A stretch of 64,000 nt of DNA from Chlamydomonas reinhardtii (Eukaryota > Chlorophyta > Chlorophyceae > Chlamydomonadales > Chlamydomonadaceae): assembly GCF_000002595.2 (NCBI RefSeq), contig NC_057013.1:1130501-1194500 (forward strand). The letters run 5' to 3'. The notes beneath the pieces are model-generated. The model was given only the letters and a program-made list of their open reading frames with translations, searched no databases and was not told the origin of the DNA. This document shows positions 24,390 to 35,173 of the stretch, one piece after another (position 1 is the stretch's first letter; every line of letters starts with the position of its first letter). The position numbers and the translations under genes are program-made.

Positions 24390-26862
24390 CCCATGTGCTG
24401 CCTGCCGTACACCCGTTCTGTCAGATGCCTTCTGCGCGCGCGCTGACAGCTGAGGCCCCTCAAGCCCATGCAAGCGCCAGGCGTTCAGGCACAGGGCTGT
24501 GCCATGGCGCTCCGCCCATTGCGTTCAGGGCTTGCTTCTACTGCTACAGCCAGGCTGGCGCCGCCCCTGTGCCACTGGCCTGCCTGCCTGCTACTGCCTG
24601 CCTGCTACTGCCTGCCTGCTACTTCCTGCCTGCTACTGCGCTGAGCGGTGCTTTCGCGTGCAGACCCAGCCCTGCAGCTCTCACCGCCGCACCCTCGCTA
24701 CATACCACAAGTAGCCACCATGGACTGACCCCGCTGCCGATGGAGACCTTTCCATGGGGCTTGTGCACACGCACACGCCCATCGTTGCACGCCGGCACGA
24801 CCCACACGTCCCTCCTCCTGCACCCAGTCGAGCCCTTCACCCGGTCACTCCCGCAATCCCCCTTCGTCAGAGCCCCAGCAATGGAGCCGGGAATTAGGGC
24901 GCCGGGCTTGGGACTCACGGCATACGTCTGGGTTCGGGTGGGCGAGCGCCGGAGGCTTTTTCGGGATTTGCCGAGGGACGATGGGATTCTCGCTCGGGTG
25001 ATTTACATTGACGGCGTTGATCGCTCTACGCGCATGCGGGAGCTATCCACGCCAGGTCATTTCGCTGAGCTCCAAGCTCGGTGGAATGGTCCTTTCCGGG
25101 ATTTGCCGAGGACGATGGTGGGATCCTCGCCTCCGGCTACTTACATTGACGGCGTTGATGGCCCTGCAGCGCACGCGGGGGCTATCAACATAGGGCCGTT
25201 TCGCTGTACTCCGGGCTCGGGAGCGGTGGGGAGCAGTTGAGCGCGCGCGGTCGGGGAGGGAATGGGTGGGCTCCCGCCGGTGGCATTCGGGCTTCGCCTG
25301 GGACTTTGCTCGGGTACGCGTGGGGTGAGTGCGGACGAAGGGTTGGGGTGGGTGGGGATGCGGTGGGGATGAGGGGGGTGGGGTGTGCTTGGGGATGGGA
25401 GGTGCGAGGGTGGGTGGGTGGGTGAATGGGTTTGGGGGGTGGGGGTGGGGTGGGTGTGCGATGGGACAGTGGGGGTGGGGCGGGGTGGTGGGTGGTGGGG
25501 GTGGGGGTGGGGGTGGGGGGGAGGGGGGGGGGGTTGGGGGTTGGAGTGGCGCCTGCGACGGCACGCGCCCGGCATCAAGCTCTTCTACCAGGCCCTACAT
25601 CCAGACGTCTCCGCCACCCAGGCTCTGCCGTGTGTCTCGGGTTGCTGTTGTCTCCTCCCTCTGTGTGCCTGTGCCCATATTACCCCGTCCCGTCCCGCTC
25701 TCCCTAGCGCCTACAGGCTCCGGATGCCCTCTCCTGCGTGAGGGCACCCGGATTGGCAGGGCTGTGGGGAGCCGTCCGCGGCCCGCACCCTGCCTCTCCC
25801 CCAACCACCCCCCCCTCCCCCTGGCCCTCGTGCGGCCCCATGCCGATGCGTGCTTGCCTCTACTTAATTGCCCGCTGCCTGTTTTCCCCTCTCTCTTGCC
25901 ACCCAGGCTCGTGCACATAGAATACTGTTGCCTTTTTCGCTCGCGCGCCTTTCCGCTCACACCGTTTGCCTTTTCCCTTTTTGCACATGCAAACGTCCCG
26001 CCCTGGCGCTGGTCTCCTCCTGGGCGCCCGGGCTCCCTTGATGTCTTCTAGGTGGGTATTCAACGTGTGCCTAGTCTGCATTGCTAGATAGAACGTGCGT
26101 GCGTGTGTTTGAGCCTGGGTGGCAATTTCGAAGGCGGCTACCGTCAGCACCGCCCTCACGCGCAAGACCGAAGAGCTCATCGCCTTCTTTCTACCGGTTT
26201 GCGGGATGTTTTGCTGGGAACCCGGGAACTCGGTGCATTTCGGGAATGGGGACCATTGTCGCGTGCCACTCCGTTGTCAAGCATCGACCACGCTCTCCTC
26301 CTCGCTCTATTGCATTGGGTTTGGTTTAGTATGGGCTGGTATCTACAACCCCCTTCCCCTGCCCGCCTACCGGTCATTTCGAGGTCCACCCATACAAGCG
26401 GGTTCCGCAGTTTCCGCCGCCCCCCCGATGTCGACTCCTTCTCCTGCCTGTGTAGAGCAGCGACGGCAAGCCTAAGAGGGTGATACGAGCGGCGTCAGGG
26501 GTTATGCTCAGCAAGCACCGCCCAAGTTCGTTCCCACGGTGTGCTTTGCGGCGGGAGTCACGCCTGCGGCAACACCCTGGGCATACCGCCCACAACCGAG
26601 CCAGGACTCACTCGTCATGAGATGAGCAGCTCTCTGCAGGCTCCTCCTTATGCACCGATGCTGTTGCCACGCTCTCGTCGTCGCCAACAGCGTCCAGGGC
26701 TGCGAAGCTGTTCTTTGCGTTGGGCGCCATGCCCGCCGCGACAGCCGCGTATGAAGACACGGTTGGGCGCGACTTCCGAGGACTACCTACGCTGCTAATA
26801 GGTTTTGTAGCTGCACCAGGTTTGGGGCCTGCGAGCGTCTTGGCGGCGATGTTCAGGTTCAT
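22740..26862 (-). CDS. REXO2: Oligoribonuclease (REXO2/Orn family, DEDDh 3'-5' exonuclease)
   Basis: Degrades 2-5 nt RNA oligomers to mononucleotides, in many eukaryotes in mitochondria and cytosol. Exons on the minus strand: 26612-26862, 26371-26447, 23967-24043, 23442-23645, 23077-23187, 22740-22862; 843 nt, 280 aa, all phases consistent. The catalytic set is visible: D105 and E107 in [10 protein letters not shown] (split by intron 2), D205 in NSVHVDRIFLL, and H252/D257 in [17 protein letters not shown]. About 98 residues precede the core and include SYAAVAAG and [14 protein letters not shown], polar and acidic, so either a targeting/regulatory extension or lineage-specific. An in-frame ATG at 26913 would add 17 residues; I chose 26862 because the added stretch is not basic or helical like a transit peptide, but this is uncertain. 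Intron 2 (26370-24044) is 2.3 kb and full of repeats. Confidence 0.86.
24113..24238. repeat. 50-bp tandem repeat, about 2.5 copies
   Basis: CCTGTCCCTTCGTGCTTTCC and the following ACACCCGTGGCCA and CACGGTATCGGA recur at 24113, 24163 and 24212 within REXO2 intron 2. Confidence 0.8.
24298..24387 (+). repeat. (GT)n microsatellite, REXO2 intron 2
   Basis: About 44 uninterrupted GT units preceded by a short CG run. Open frames across it (poly-Cys-Val or poly-Thr-His) are artefacts. Confidence 0.95.
24963..25230. repeat. 135-bp tandem duplication, REXO2 intron 2
   Basis: GGGATTTGCCGAGG recurs at 24963 and 25098, and TTACATTGACGGCGTTGAT follows at matching distances, with the flanking sequence alignable between the two units. 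Two diverged copies. Confidence 0.75.
25817..26355 (-). repeat. Dispersed intronic repeat R, copy 1 (REXO2 intron 2)
   Basis: About 540 bp that matches, in opposite orientation, the segment 62163-62640 in TSR2 intron 3. Shared blocks include AAGAGCTCATCGCCTT, TGGGTGGCAATTTCGAAGGC and GGCGCTGGTCTCCTCCTGGG. In REXO2 sense it begins 15 bases after the 5' splice site with the I1 motif (26319-26352). No recognisable protein is encoded; family not identified. Confidence 0.8.
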
Positions 26863-26913
26863 AAATTCTTTATGTCGGAAGCAAACGGGGTAGGTGCAAG
26901 GACTAAATGTCAA

Positions 26914-27856
26914 GCATAAAGAAGCTCCAGTGAACTATGGCAAGCTAGAGAATCCGGCTGCAAGCCTCTTGATGAACATTCAATCCAGCCCTACCTTGGG
27001 CTGCCACAGGCAGCCCAACTTCCCCTGGCCCCCCAAGCCTCCAAGCGGCGTGGGCCCGATTGGGCCCGCGCGTGCACACCCCTGCCGCAGACTGCACGTA
27101 CTAATCCACATCAATGTTAATGCCGGTACAGCCGACAGGCACCTCGGCTACCAGAAGCCAAAGCGTGCCTAAGACAGACTGAGACGGACTAAGCCGCAGT
27201 AGTGCGCCAGCCCTACGCCTGTACCCTGTCCGCCTTAGGCGCCCCAATTTATATAAACTCAATTGGCAAATACTATCTGAGGCGGGGGGTCCTTACCGCG
27301 CGTGTCCCTACAGCCACCTTATCTGACACTTGCGGCCGCCGCTGGTGCTGGCTGTGTGGGGGCGCGCCCTCGGCCCCCAGCACCGTTATCCCGGCTCCAG
27401 CCGGGACGCACCCAGCGCCCCACGGGCTGCTGTTCAACACACCCGGTCTACTGAAACAACCAACCGGGAGCCACCTGCGGTGCAAATGCGTGTAACAGAC
27501 AACAGCTTCTGAAGCTTAACGGCGGCGGCAAGTCAGGAGAACCCTTGACCGCTGGCATTATTGTGCATATTTTACATTATTCAGCGCAAATCGGACGCAA
27601 GTTGCAAGGACAATACTTAACAGCTAAGAAACCGTAATTACGTGGCAGCTTCACATCGGCGCTCGGCCCCACTAGATCGAGCCGTATTCGAGTGCGTGCC
27701 GTATCGGTCGGCCCTGGCGTCGGCGCTATACATTTCTTCAGTACCCCTTTGGTGGGTGCAGCTTATCGTCTGTATACGTCGCTCCTCACTGCTCCTCAGC
27801 ACAGCCGACCCACACCTGCTGCCAGCTGTACGCTTTTTCACGCTCGCGAACCAAAG
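26914..27856. other. Divergent promoter region between REXO2 and the membrane-protein gene
   Basis: No additional exon recognised. It contains repeat S copy 1 (27239-27429) in the middle; the remainder is unique-looking. No clear TATA box was identified for either gene. Confidence 0.45.
27239..27429 (+). repeat. Dispersed repeat S, copy 1
   Basis: Starts GCGCCCCAATTTATATAAAC and contains CAATTGGCAAATACTATCTG and GCGTGTCCCTACAGCCACC. The same block occurs at 31395-31557 in the same orientation and at 27940-28035 inverted (about 96 bp). Confidence 0.85.
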
Positions 27857-29569
27857 ATGGTCTCGATGGCCTCTGTTGGCACAGCTCTGAAGGAGTCATT
27901 TGCTGCCAATGCGGGTGAGGTAAAAGCGCTTGCTCAGCGCGCAAGTGTCAGATAAGGTGGCTGTAGGGACACGCGCGGTCAAGACCCCCCGCCCCAGATA
28001 GTATTTGCCAATTGAGTTTGGACAAATTGGGGCGCGCTCCGGGAGACGTTTGGCAAGGCCTCGCGCGCGCAGTGCCATGCATGACTTATTGTGGCCCGCG
28101 AACGGGCCAGCTGCCGTCAACGTAATAAAACCTTTCTGACATAGCCATTTGAACGACTCTTGCACGACCTGGACGTCGAGCGCGCAGCGGTGTATTATAT
28201 TTTGGCAGCTTCCATCGTCGAACTTATTGCTGCCGGTGTGCTGTGCGGTAAGTCAATCCATGCAGCTATATGTTGTGACCATTTAGGATGCGCAGTGAAC
28301 GAAGTAGCTTCGGGTGCCGTGTCGATAGTGCCCTGGCACCTGCGAAGCTAATGCCGCGGACCAGCAGCCTTCTGTCGGCCTCTCACGTACTTTGCCCTTG
28401 TCCCAACGCATGCTATTTACAGAAAAATGCGACTCGTATGTTGCGTGGGCGGTTGCTGTGGTGAGTTGCGCTCGCGGGGTCACAGCACGTGCGTGCTGCG
28501 TCCTGCTGCGCCTGCCTGCGTTGCGCTTGATTGTGCTGGCGTACGTACGTGAGCTGCTGCGGTCACATCTCGCGACCCTGCCTCCTTGGACCTACATGGC
28601 GAAGCCCGCGACAATGCCACGGCCTCAATATTCCTGCCGCCACATGACCTGATTGCGTAGTACATACAGCTGCACGCGTGCTGACACTGGCCACTCACGT
28701 GCCCACCACGCCGCACGCAGGGTGCGATTAGCACGTTCTTTACCTTCGTGCACGCCATCATTTGCACTTTCAAGCCCTCCCTCGCCGCAAAGGTACGCAG
28801 CACCAGCATAATAGCAGGACAGCAGGGGCAACTAGGCGGGGAGCCCCGGGGGCAAAAGAGCGAGGCAACGTGACCAGCAAATGATGGGAAACGCACGGCT
28901 ACAGCAAGCTACCCGGTCGCCTTACTTGCGCCCGCGCCCAATGTCAGCCGCATCGCCGCACCCTCAACAAACCGTATGTGCCAACCTCCGCCACGCTGAA
29001 CGCAAATACCCAACTTTGTCCGTCCCGGCACACTTCTCCTACCCAACCATCACGCACCACAGATTGCGCCCTTCCTCAGCACTTTCCTTGTGCTATGGTG
29101 GATTCCTGGCGCCGGCATCCCCACATTCAAGAGCCCCTTCGTGGTGGTGGGCAACGGTGAGCACTGGGCCGCCCACATACATGCAGCACAAACCGGCATG
29201 TGGCAGCAGCGCTCCCCGCCGCCGCCACAGCCTAGCTCCTCCAGCAGGCTGCTACCTAGCTACACACTGGCACTGGCGTTGGTGTTGCGGGGTGCTTGCA
29301 CCTGCTGGCTATACTGCATGCTGCTCTGCTGTTGGCCTTGCTCGCGCATGGCCCCTGCAGTAGTGTCTCCGTTTCCAGCCTTCCCAATGTCCCACCTAGC
29401 TAGCTAGTAGCTACGTACCCGCTGCGCTGCAGGCTACTTCTCCTGCTGGGTGGCGTTCCTGGCCTCGCTGGTCTTCTTCCAGCACAACGGGCTCGCGCTG
29501 ATGAGCGGCGCCTCCGGCTCCGAGGCCCACGAGGCGCAAGGCCAGCAGCAGGGCAGCAGCCAGGTGTAA
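27857..29569 (+). CDS. Small multi-span membrane protein of unknown function
   Basis: Proposed exons 27857-27919, 28145-28247, 28423-28460, 28721-28792, 29063-29156, 29433-29569; 507 nt, 168 aa. Hydrophobic spans are AAVYYILAASIVELIAAGVL, AWAVAVGAISTFFTFVHAII, LSTFLVLWWIPGAG and CWVAFLASLVFF, so about four membrane passes. The block WWIPGAGIPTF...GNGYFSCW looks like a conserved family signature, but I cannot attach a function. The tail EAHEAQGQQQGSSQV is polar. Exon 1 is the weak point: an alternative donor at 27915 paired with an acceptor at 28187 also keeps frame and shortens exon 2. Repeat S lies on both sides of exon 1. The gene is divergent from REXO2. Confidence 0.7.
27940..28035 (-). 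repeat. Dispersed repeat S, copy 3 (inverted)
   Basis: Reverse-complement copy of the first ~96 bp of repeat S. It lies inside intron 1 of the membrane-protein gene, so copies 1 and 3 face each other across exon 1, 510 bp apart. This could be a pair of terminal inverted repeats of one ~800 bp element or two separate insertions. Confidence 0.8.
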
Positions 29570-29804
29570 GGCTGTAAGCGTGCCCCCGCAACACCAGCGC
29601 CAGGGCTATTGCGTCGCCGCCGCCTGGAGGGGTGGCATCGTCAACGGACGGCTGTGCACGGCGCCGCCATCGGTCACACCACGTACAGGTGGCCCTGTGG
29701 CGCTGCGCTTTGCGGGCTATGGACGCTGGGACAGAGTGGCGGCGGCGACAGTGTGTGGCCGTAATAATGTGGGTATTGCTGGACCAGGATCGCCTTGTAT
29801 ATAC

Positions 29805-29809
29805 TGTAA
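29805..29809 (+). terminator. TGTAA polyadenylation signal, membrane-protein gene
   Basis: First clear TGTAA after the stop codon, implying a 3' UTR of about 255 bases. Confidence 0.45.
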
Positions 29810-31394
29810 ATGATGTTGAACAAGCTGACACCTGCGGATACACCAGTGCATTGGCCTCCATGTGCGTGGCTAGTTGGATGAAAGCGGGAAGACAGGTTCG
29901 AAGTACTGTATGTGGCTGTGGTTGGCAATGCTCTACTGGTGGCTGCACGGGTGCATCCCGGTGCATACGGCAAGGTTCGGTCGGGGGCTGGGGCGGATGG
30001 TAAGGTTGACCGACTGGGTATCACGGGTGCCACACTGCCACGTGCGTACCCATCACTAAACCGTTGGAGGACTGGCCATTCGCATTGCAGGAGCACGCCG
30101 TGCATTAGAGAAATGTAAGCTAGTGTACGGTATGAAGTTGGTAATTCGCTAAACGTTAGAGGATGCTACTGTACTTGCTTTACGTTTTAGCCTGGGGCAT
30201 TTGGCCTCCACTGCTGCGCTTGAGGCTGGCGCCCGGCGGCCGTGCCCATGGCCGCGCGCGGCGGGCGGCGCAGCAGGATTCGGGGCAGAGACTGGCGCGT
30301 GGACCAGGGGGGGGGGTAGAAAGCTCAGATTCTTACCCCATGCTCAAAATTACAGAGCTTTAGGAGAGCATTATGCACGTACTTTTAGTTTTTTAAGGCG
30401 GTGTCTGGTGAGGAAGTTCTGGGCCGCCAAAGTTGGGGGGTCGGTCCTCGTCCCTGGGGGTCCGTCGGGTTTCGGGAGCCCATCCTGGCGGATTTCGGGA
30501 AGCGCCCCACAAGCAGAACTAGGGGCCAAACGCTGCAGTACGAGGCTCATATGTGCACGTTATGACGTAATAAGCACAGACAAAGCGTGGGAGGGCTAAG
30601 TTGCGCGTCCGGGCGTGGACATGTCGGGACATGTCTCCACATTCAACACATGCGCACTGACACAGCTGGGCTCTGAAGCGCTGGTGCGCACGAATTCACG
30701 TCTAACAAGGCTGCCGATGCACATTGTCCATTCGTCACGCGGCAGAGAGTTGAGCGCGGGGTGGTCTGGGTCGAGGGGATTTCCATGGATAGGATCCCGG
30801 TGACCGAAGTCTCAGAACAGGACCGCTGATGACACGGAGTGATAGTGCTCGTCAAGAGGAGTCGATTGACACCACTTTGGTATTAAATGGAGGGGTTTTA
30901 ACCCCTGAACAACAAGGTTTTGTCCGTCAGGGGGTCGGTCGTCCCCTCAAGGGGGGTCCCGGGGGATTTCGGGGCATGGGGTCTGGCACTTTGTTTCCTA
31001 CCCCCCCCCCTGCGTGGACCGCCCAAACCTTAAAAACGCCACTCATGTCAGAGGCTCACGAATCCATGACACTAACGCGCCCTCCCTCCTTGTTCTTGTG
31101 TCTGGTGTGATGGTGCTCGCAACTCCCAACTCCGCCGTGGAAACGGGGGCTAGGGGAGGGGCGGAGAGCGGCCCCGTGCCCCCGTCACGCGGCACGGCCG
31201 TCCGTACAGGGTGGTACCGTTACTCCCCGTTCCCTTTGCCTCGTGATCAGCGAGTCCCATATTTTTCGAACGAACAAGCAACAGTGGCGCGGGTATGAAG
31301 GGCATGCAGGGACACACCCAGGCATCGTGAGGCCGCTCAAGCAGGGTTGGGTCCCTGCTGGGAAGGAAGCCGCTGCGCCAGGTGCTGAAGGGCT

Positions 31395-31557
31395 GCGCCC
31401 CAATTTGTCCAAACCCAATTGGCAAATACTATCTGGGGCGGGGGGTCTTACCGCGCGTGTCCCTACAGCCACCTTATCTGTTACTTGCGGCCGCCGCTGG
31501 TGCTGGCGGTGTGGGGGCGCGCCCAGACGCACCCAGCGCCCCAGCGCCCCACGGGCT
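31395..31557 (+). repeat. Dispersed repeat S, copy 2
   Basis: About 90 percent alike by eye to 27239-27429 apart from a gap of roughly 30 bases. Starts GCGCCCCAATTTGTCC and ends near CCCCACGGGCT, as copy 1 does. Confidence 0.85.
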
Positions 31558-32056
31558 TTCCGACCAAAGCTCCCTGCCTTTGTAACTTTAACTCTGGTGC
31601 TTCATCATGACATTTGTGTGTTTCCTGCTGCTCATGCCAAACAGTGCTTCCGGTGCCGAGCTAAACGCGTGCACTCTGCAAGCGTGCTGATGGCGCCGAA
31701 TCCTCGCCTGCAACCTCCAAGGCCTTTGCGAAATCAATCAACGCTAGTGTCACTGTACATATTTCAAGTTGTCATCTGGCTTAACCTGGCCGCCCGACTG
31801 AGTCGCGACTGGACGCATTCCGTGCTCGCGCGAGCTTATCGCACTTCCTTGACTGCTCACTGTGTTCAGAACCGTGCTTGGATTATACCGCGACCGTTGG
31901 AGGGCTCGTAGCAAGGAAGCGGAGAAAGATTGAGATGGGGCTGATCTGCCGATCGTACGGGCCGCTTGCGGGCTCTTTCGCCGCTTGGCCGCTCCCACAG
32001 ACTTCGCCGTCGCTTGGTTCTTTACCCCCGGTCATACAAACCACCAGCCAGCAAAG

Positions 32057-33885
32057 ATGGCCGCCCTTATGCAGAAGTCCGCGCTGTCGCGCCCGGCATG
32101 CTCCACCCGCAGCTCTCGCCGCGCTGTGGTCGTCCGCGCCGCGGCTGACCGCAAGCTGTGGGCCCCCGGCGTTGTTGCCCCTGAGTACCTGAAGGGCGAC
32201 CTGGCCGGCGACTACGGCTGGGACCCTCTCGGCCTGGGCGCTGACCCCACCGCTCTGAAGTGGTGCGTCGGGAGCTAAAATGCCTCATTAACCTTGGAAT
32301 CCTTCATATTACTTTCTCTCTTGACGGGCGACGGGATTCGTCAGCAAAATTTGGGCAAAGCTTGCACGCATCAGCAAACTGATGTTCGGCTTCGACCGCG
32401 CGGTTTCGCGCCTGACCAATGCTTTTAACGTCACGAGTGGGCGATTTACATCAACGCATACAGCGAACAGCAGATTCGTGTGATCTCAGGGAGCCTCTCA
32501 TATCGGATGGGTCGCTACTCGCGCAGATATCCCCATCAGCGCGCGTACCGACGTTCATAGCTGACGCTCCTCGCGTACGCTGCCTGTGCAGGTACCGCCA
32601 GTCGGAGCTGCAGCACGCTCGCTGGGCGATGCTGGGTGTTGCTGGCGTGCTGGTTCAGGAGATCGTGAAGCCCGATGTGTACTTCTACGAGGCTGGCCTG
32701 CCCCAGAACCTGCCCGAGCCCTTCACCAACATCAACATGGGTGGCCTGCTGGCTTGGGAGTTCATCCTGATGCACTGGGTTGAGGTCCGCCGCTGGCAGG
32801 ACTACAAGAACTTCGGCTCGGTCAACGAGGGTGGGTAGGACGGGTTGGACGGGTTGGAGAGATGGGCTGTGTATGGCGTGCCGCTCGGCGTTGTGTGTGT
32901 GTGGCAGAACATGCAAGCTCATCACACAGAGCGCCATGGCTCCAGAACTGACTGCGCGCTTTGCTTTCCCTTGATCACAGACCCCATCTTCAAGGGCAAC
33001 AAGGTGCCCAACCCGGAGATGGGCTACCCCGGCGGCATCTTCGACCCCTTTGGTGAGCTTCAGGATTGTAGCTGACAAAGCAGTCGCTAGCGGGTCTGCG
33101 GCAGTAGCAGTGCCTGCAAGAGCTGGTAGAGGGGCGGCGTGACCTCCACAGAAGAACCAATAACTTAGCCCGCGGGAAGAGGTAGATTTGAGGTTGTGTC
33201 GGAACACACAGGTGCTGACAGTTTGCCTTGTGCCTCGTGTTTCTCGATTTCTCCTGCGCAGGCTTCTCCAAGGGTAACCTGAAGGAGCTGCAGACCAAGG
33301 AGATCAAGAACGGCCGCCTGGCCATGGTGAGCCCGGGTGGAGGAGAGATGGGAGTTTTGAGCTCCGCAAGGCTCCATGGGGCGGTACGCATTCGAGCAGC
33401 GGGCCTCCTGAGCGTCATATGGCATGGCATGTCCGACTGCGACAGACATATGGACTGCTTGCCAGTTTGCCAGCTATCTGACTTTCTTTCCCCCTTCCCT
33501 TGTCGCTGTCCCTTGCAGATCGCCTACATGGCCTTCATCCTGCAGGCCCAGGCCACCGGCAAGGGCCCCCTGGCCGCCCTGTCGGCCCACCTGTCGAACC
33601 CCTTCGGCAACAACATCCTGAAGGTGCGCTGCTTCTGTTACAGCAATTTTCTTGCGGGACGGAATCCAAGCAGCTGTATACCCAAGCTTTTTGAGGCTTT
33701 CACCCGGAAATCCATTCCTGGCCTTGTCGGGGAAGGCGCGAAGAAGAAATGTGGCTTACCTTGCGCCGTTGTTTCCCATGCTCCTGCCTCCCCCGCAGAA
33801 CATCGGCACTTGCACCGTGCCCCACTCCGTGGATGTCCAGGGCCTGACCATCCCCCTGACCTGCCTGTGGCCCGGCAGCCAGTAA
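32057..33885 (+). CDS. LHCA: LHCA photosystem I chlorophyll a/b antenna protein (LHCA4/LHCA8-like)
   Basis: Thylakoid membrane antenna subunit of photosystem I. Exons 32057-32262, 32592-32830, 32981-33052, 33262-33326, 33519-33623, 33799-33885; 774 nt, 257 aa. The first ~30 residues (Ser/Arg/Ala-rich, ending near VVVRAA) are a chloroplast transit peptide. The mature protein starts near [15 protein letters not shown] and has PGDFGWDP-like [11 protein letters not shown]. Helix B carries [16 protein letters not shown] with the chlorophyll-ligand E and H. The middle helix is [16 protein letters not shown], and helix C has [15 protein letters not shown] with E and N ligands. Codons are strongly biased to C/G third positions, as in highly expressed algal genes. 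It resembles the long-wavelength LHCA4/LHCA8 types, but which paralogue cannot be settled by eye. Confidence 0.95.
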
Positions 33886-34497
33886 GCCGCTTCCCCAGAG
33901 CAGCTTGCGCAGCCGCCTCGGGCAGCCGCCGCTGCCCGCAGCAGCGGTGGCGACCGAGGCGGAGACACACGCGCGCGCTTGGCGTGTTGCTGCACAGCGC
34001 ATGCCGACTAGCCGCGCGCGCGTGGGCTTGGTGCTAGATCGGCGCGGCGCCATTTTTTGAGTGCATCCCGAGCGGTCGCCGTCTGGATTTGGGCTGCTGC
34101 TGTTGCACGGCAGGGGCAGTGTGCACCGGCGGCGGCGTAGCGGGGTGTCGGCGTTTGCCCTAGGCGCCCAAGCGCTGACTGGAACTTTGACTTCCCGTGT
34201 ACAATGGTGACTTGAGATGCTGCTACTTGGTGTATAGGTTCGGCTTTTGTGGGTGCTTGAGTTGGTGGTCTTCAGAGTTTAGGACACGAGTTTTGGACAA
34301 GAGAGTGTGCATGGTGAGCGAAGCGCGCCTGGAGACAGGGCTGCGCGTCCGCAGGTTGGTGTTGTGGCGTGGCGTGCGTGTGCGCCTTCAACCGACAGAC
34401 TGAAGGCAGCACCACGTGTGATGAGGCGGCTGGTCGGGGGCGAACCAGGGGGAGGGATGAGGCCCGAGGCTTACTGGCCCAGTGCCGAGAACGGGTG

Positions 34498-34502
34498 TGT
34501 AA
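34498..34502 (+). terminator. TGTAA polyadenylation signal, LHCA
   Basis: First TGTAA after the LHCA stop, giving a 3' UTR of about 0.6 kb; long 3' UTRs are normal in this lineage. Confidence 0.5.
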
Positions 34503-34766
34503 CCCAAAACCTCGATTGTTGACCGGTACTCTTTCTGCTTGAAATCACTAGGAAAGCTGACGGATTTGGCGGAGAGCAGGGAATCAAAAGCAGTTAAATC
34601 CAGAACTTATGGAATTGGAAGAACACGTAGAGCAGCAGAGGGGAACCCGTGGCATCACAGCTTTTGATGCGGCCCGCTCGCAGTGGCGCTGCGCCAGGCG
34701 GCGTCCAACTCTTCAGCGTGTCCATCACGTTGCTCTCAGATAGACCGTGTAGTCACCACAGCGGGG

Positions 34767-34930
34767 ACTTCCAGCCAGCCAGCAACTCATCGGTACAGTA
34801 ACTCCGGCGTTCGACAAGCCGCGCACTCCTGCCCTGCCGTTGTAAATTGTGTGCCATCTGTTGGGTTTTGGGAATCAGCTGCACCCTACGGCACTTTGCC
34901 AACCTGCCTTACCACTGTCCCATCGCACAG
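34767..34930 (+). repeat. Dispersed repeat T, copy 1 (LHCA 3' flank)
   Basis: Shares ACTTCCAGCCAGCCAGCAAC, CGGTACAGTAACTCCGGCGT and GTCAGCTGCACCCTA-like blocks with 63690-63850 (same strand) and, inverted, 47861-47990. A short fourth piece (CCTCGCCAACCTGCCTAAAC) lies at 35065-35101. Confidence 0.85.
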
Positions 34931-35173
34931 TCACCACAGTTGGGAGTCAGCAATCCGCTGCGAACGCAGTCCTTGACATTCGAGCACTGGAAAGGTCTCC
35001 ACAGTCCAGCGTCAACCGCCGGCACCACAGCTTTCACCGTACCTCGTCCAACCGCCGCCACACCTCGCCAACCTGCCTAAACCCTGTCCCATCGCACGCC
35101 CTAGACCTCCCCTCTTGCCTCCTCGTCTCCTCCACAAGCCTCTCGCCCTCTCCACACCGCCTCCCCCCCCCCT

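Larger units (their letters stand above)
29570..32056. other. Gene-poor stretch upstream of LHCA
   Basis: No exon series with sustained coding signal found on either strand. It holds repeat S copy 2 (31395-31557), a TGTAA signal for the upstream gene, and two G-rich segments with the same GGGTCGGTC and TTTCGGG words (30439-30490 and 30940-30980) that may be remnants of a repeat. The last few hundred bases should contain the LHCA promoter and leader; no element could be assigned with confidence. Confidence 0.45.

Noticed and set aside
26608-26913. Separate small gene or gag-like fragment on the minus strand
   Set aside because: The frame splices in phase (donor at 26611, acceptor before 26447) into the REXO2 catalytic core, so it is the first exon of that gene.
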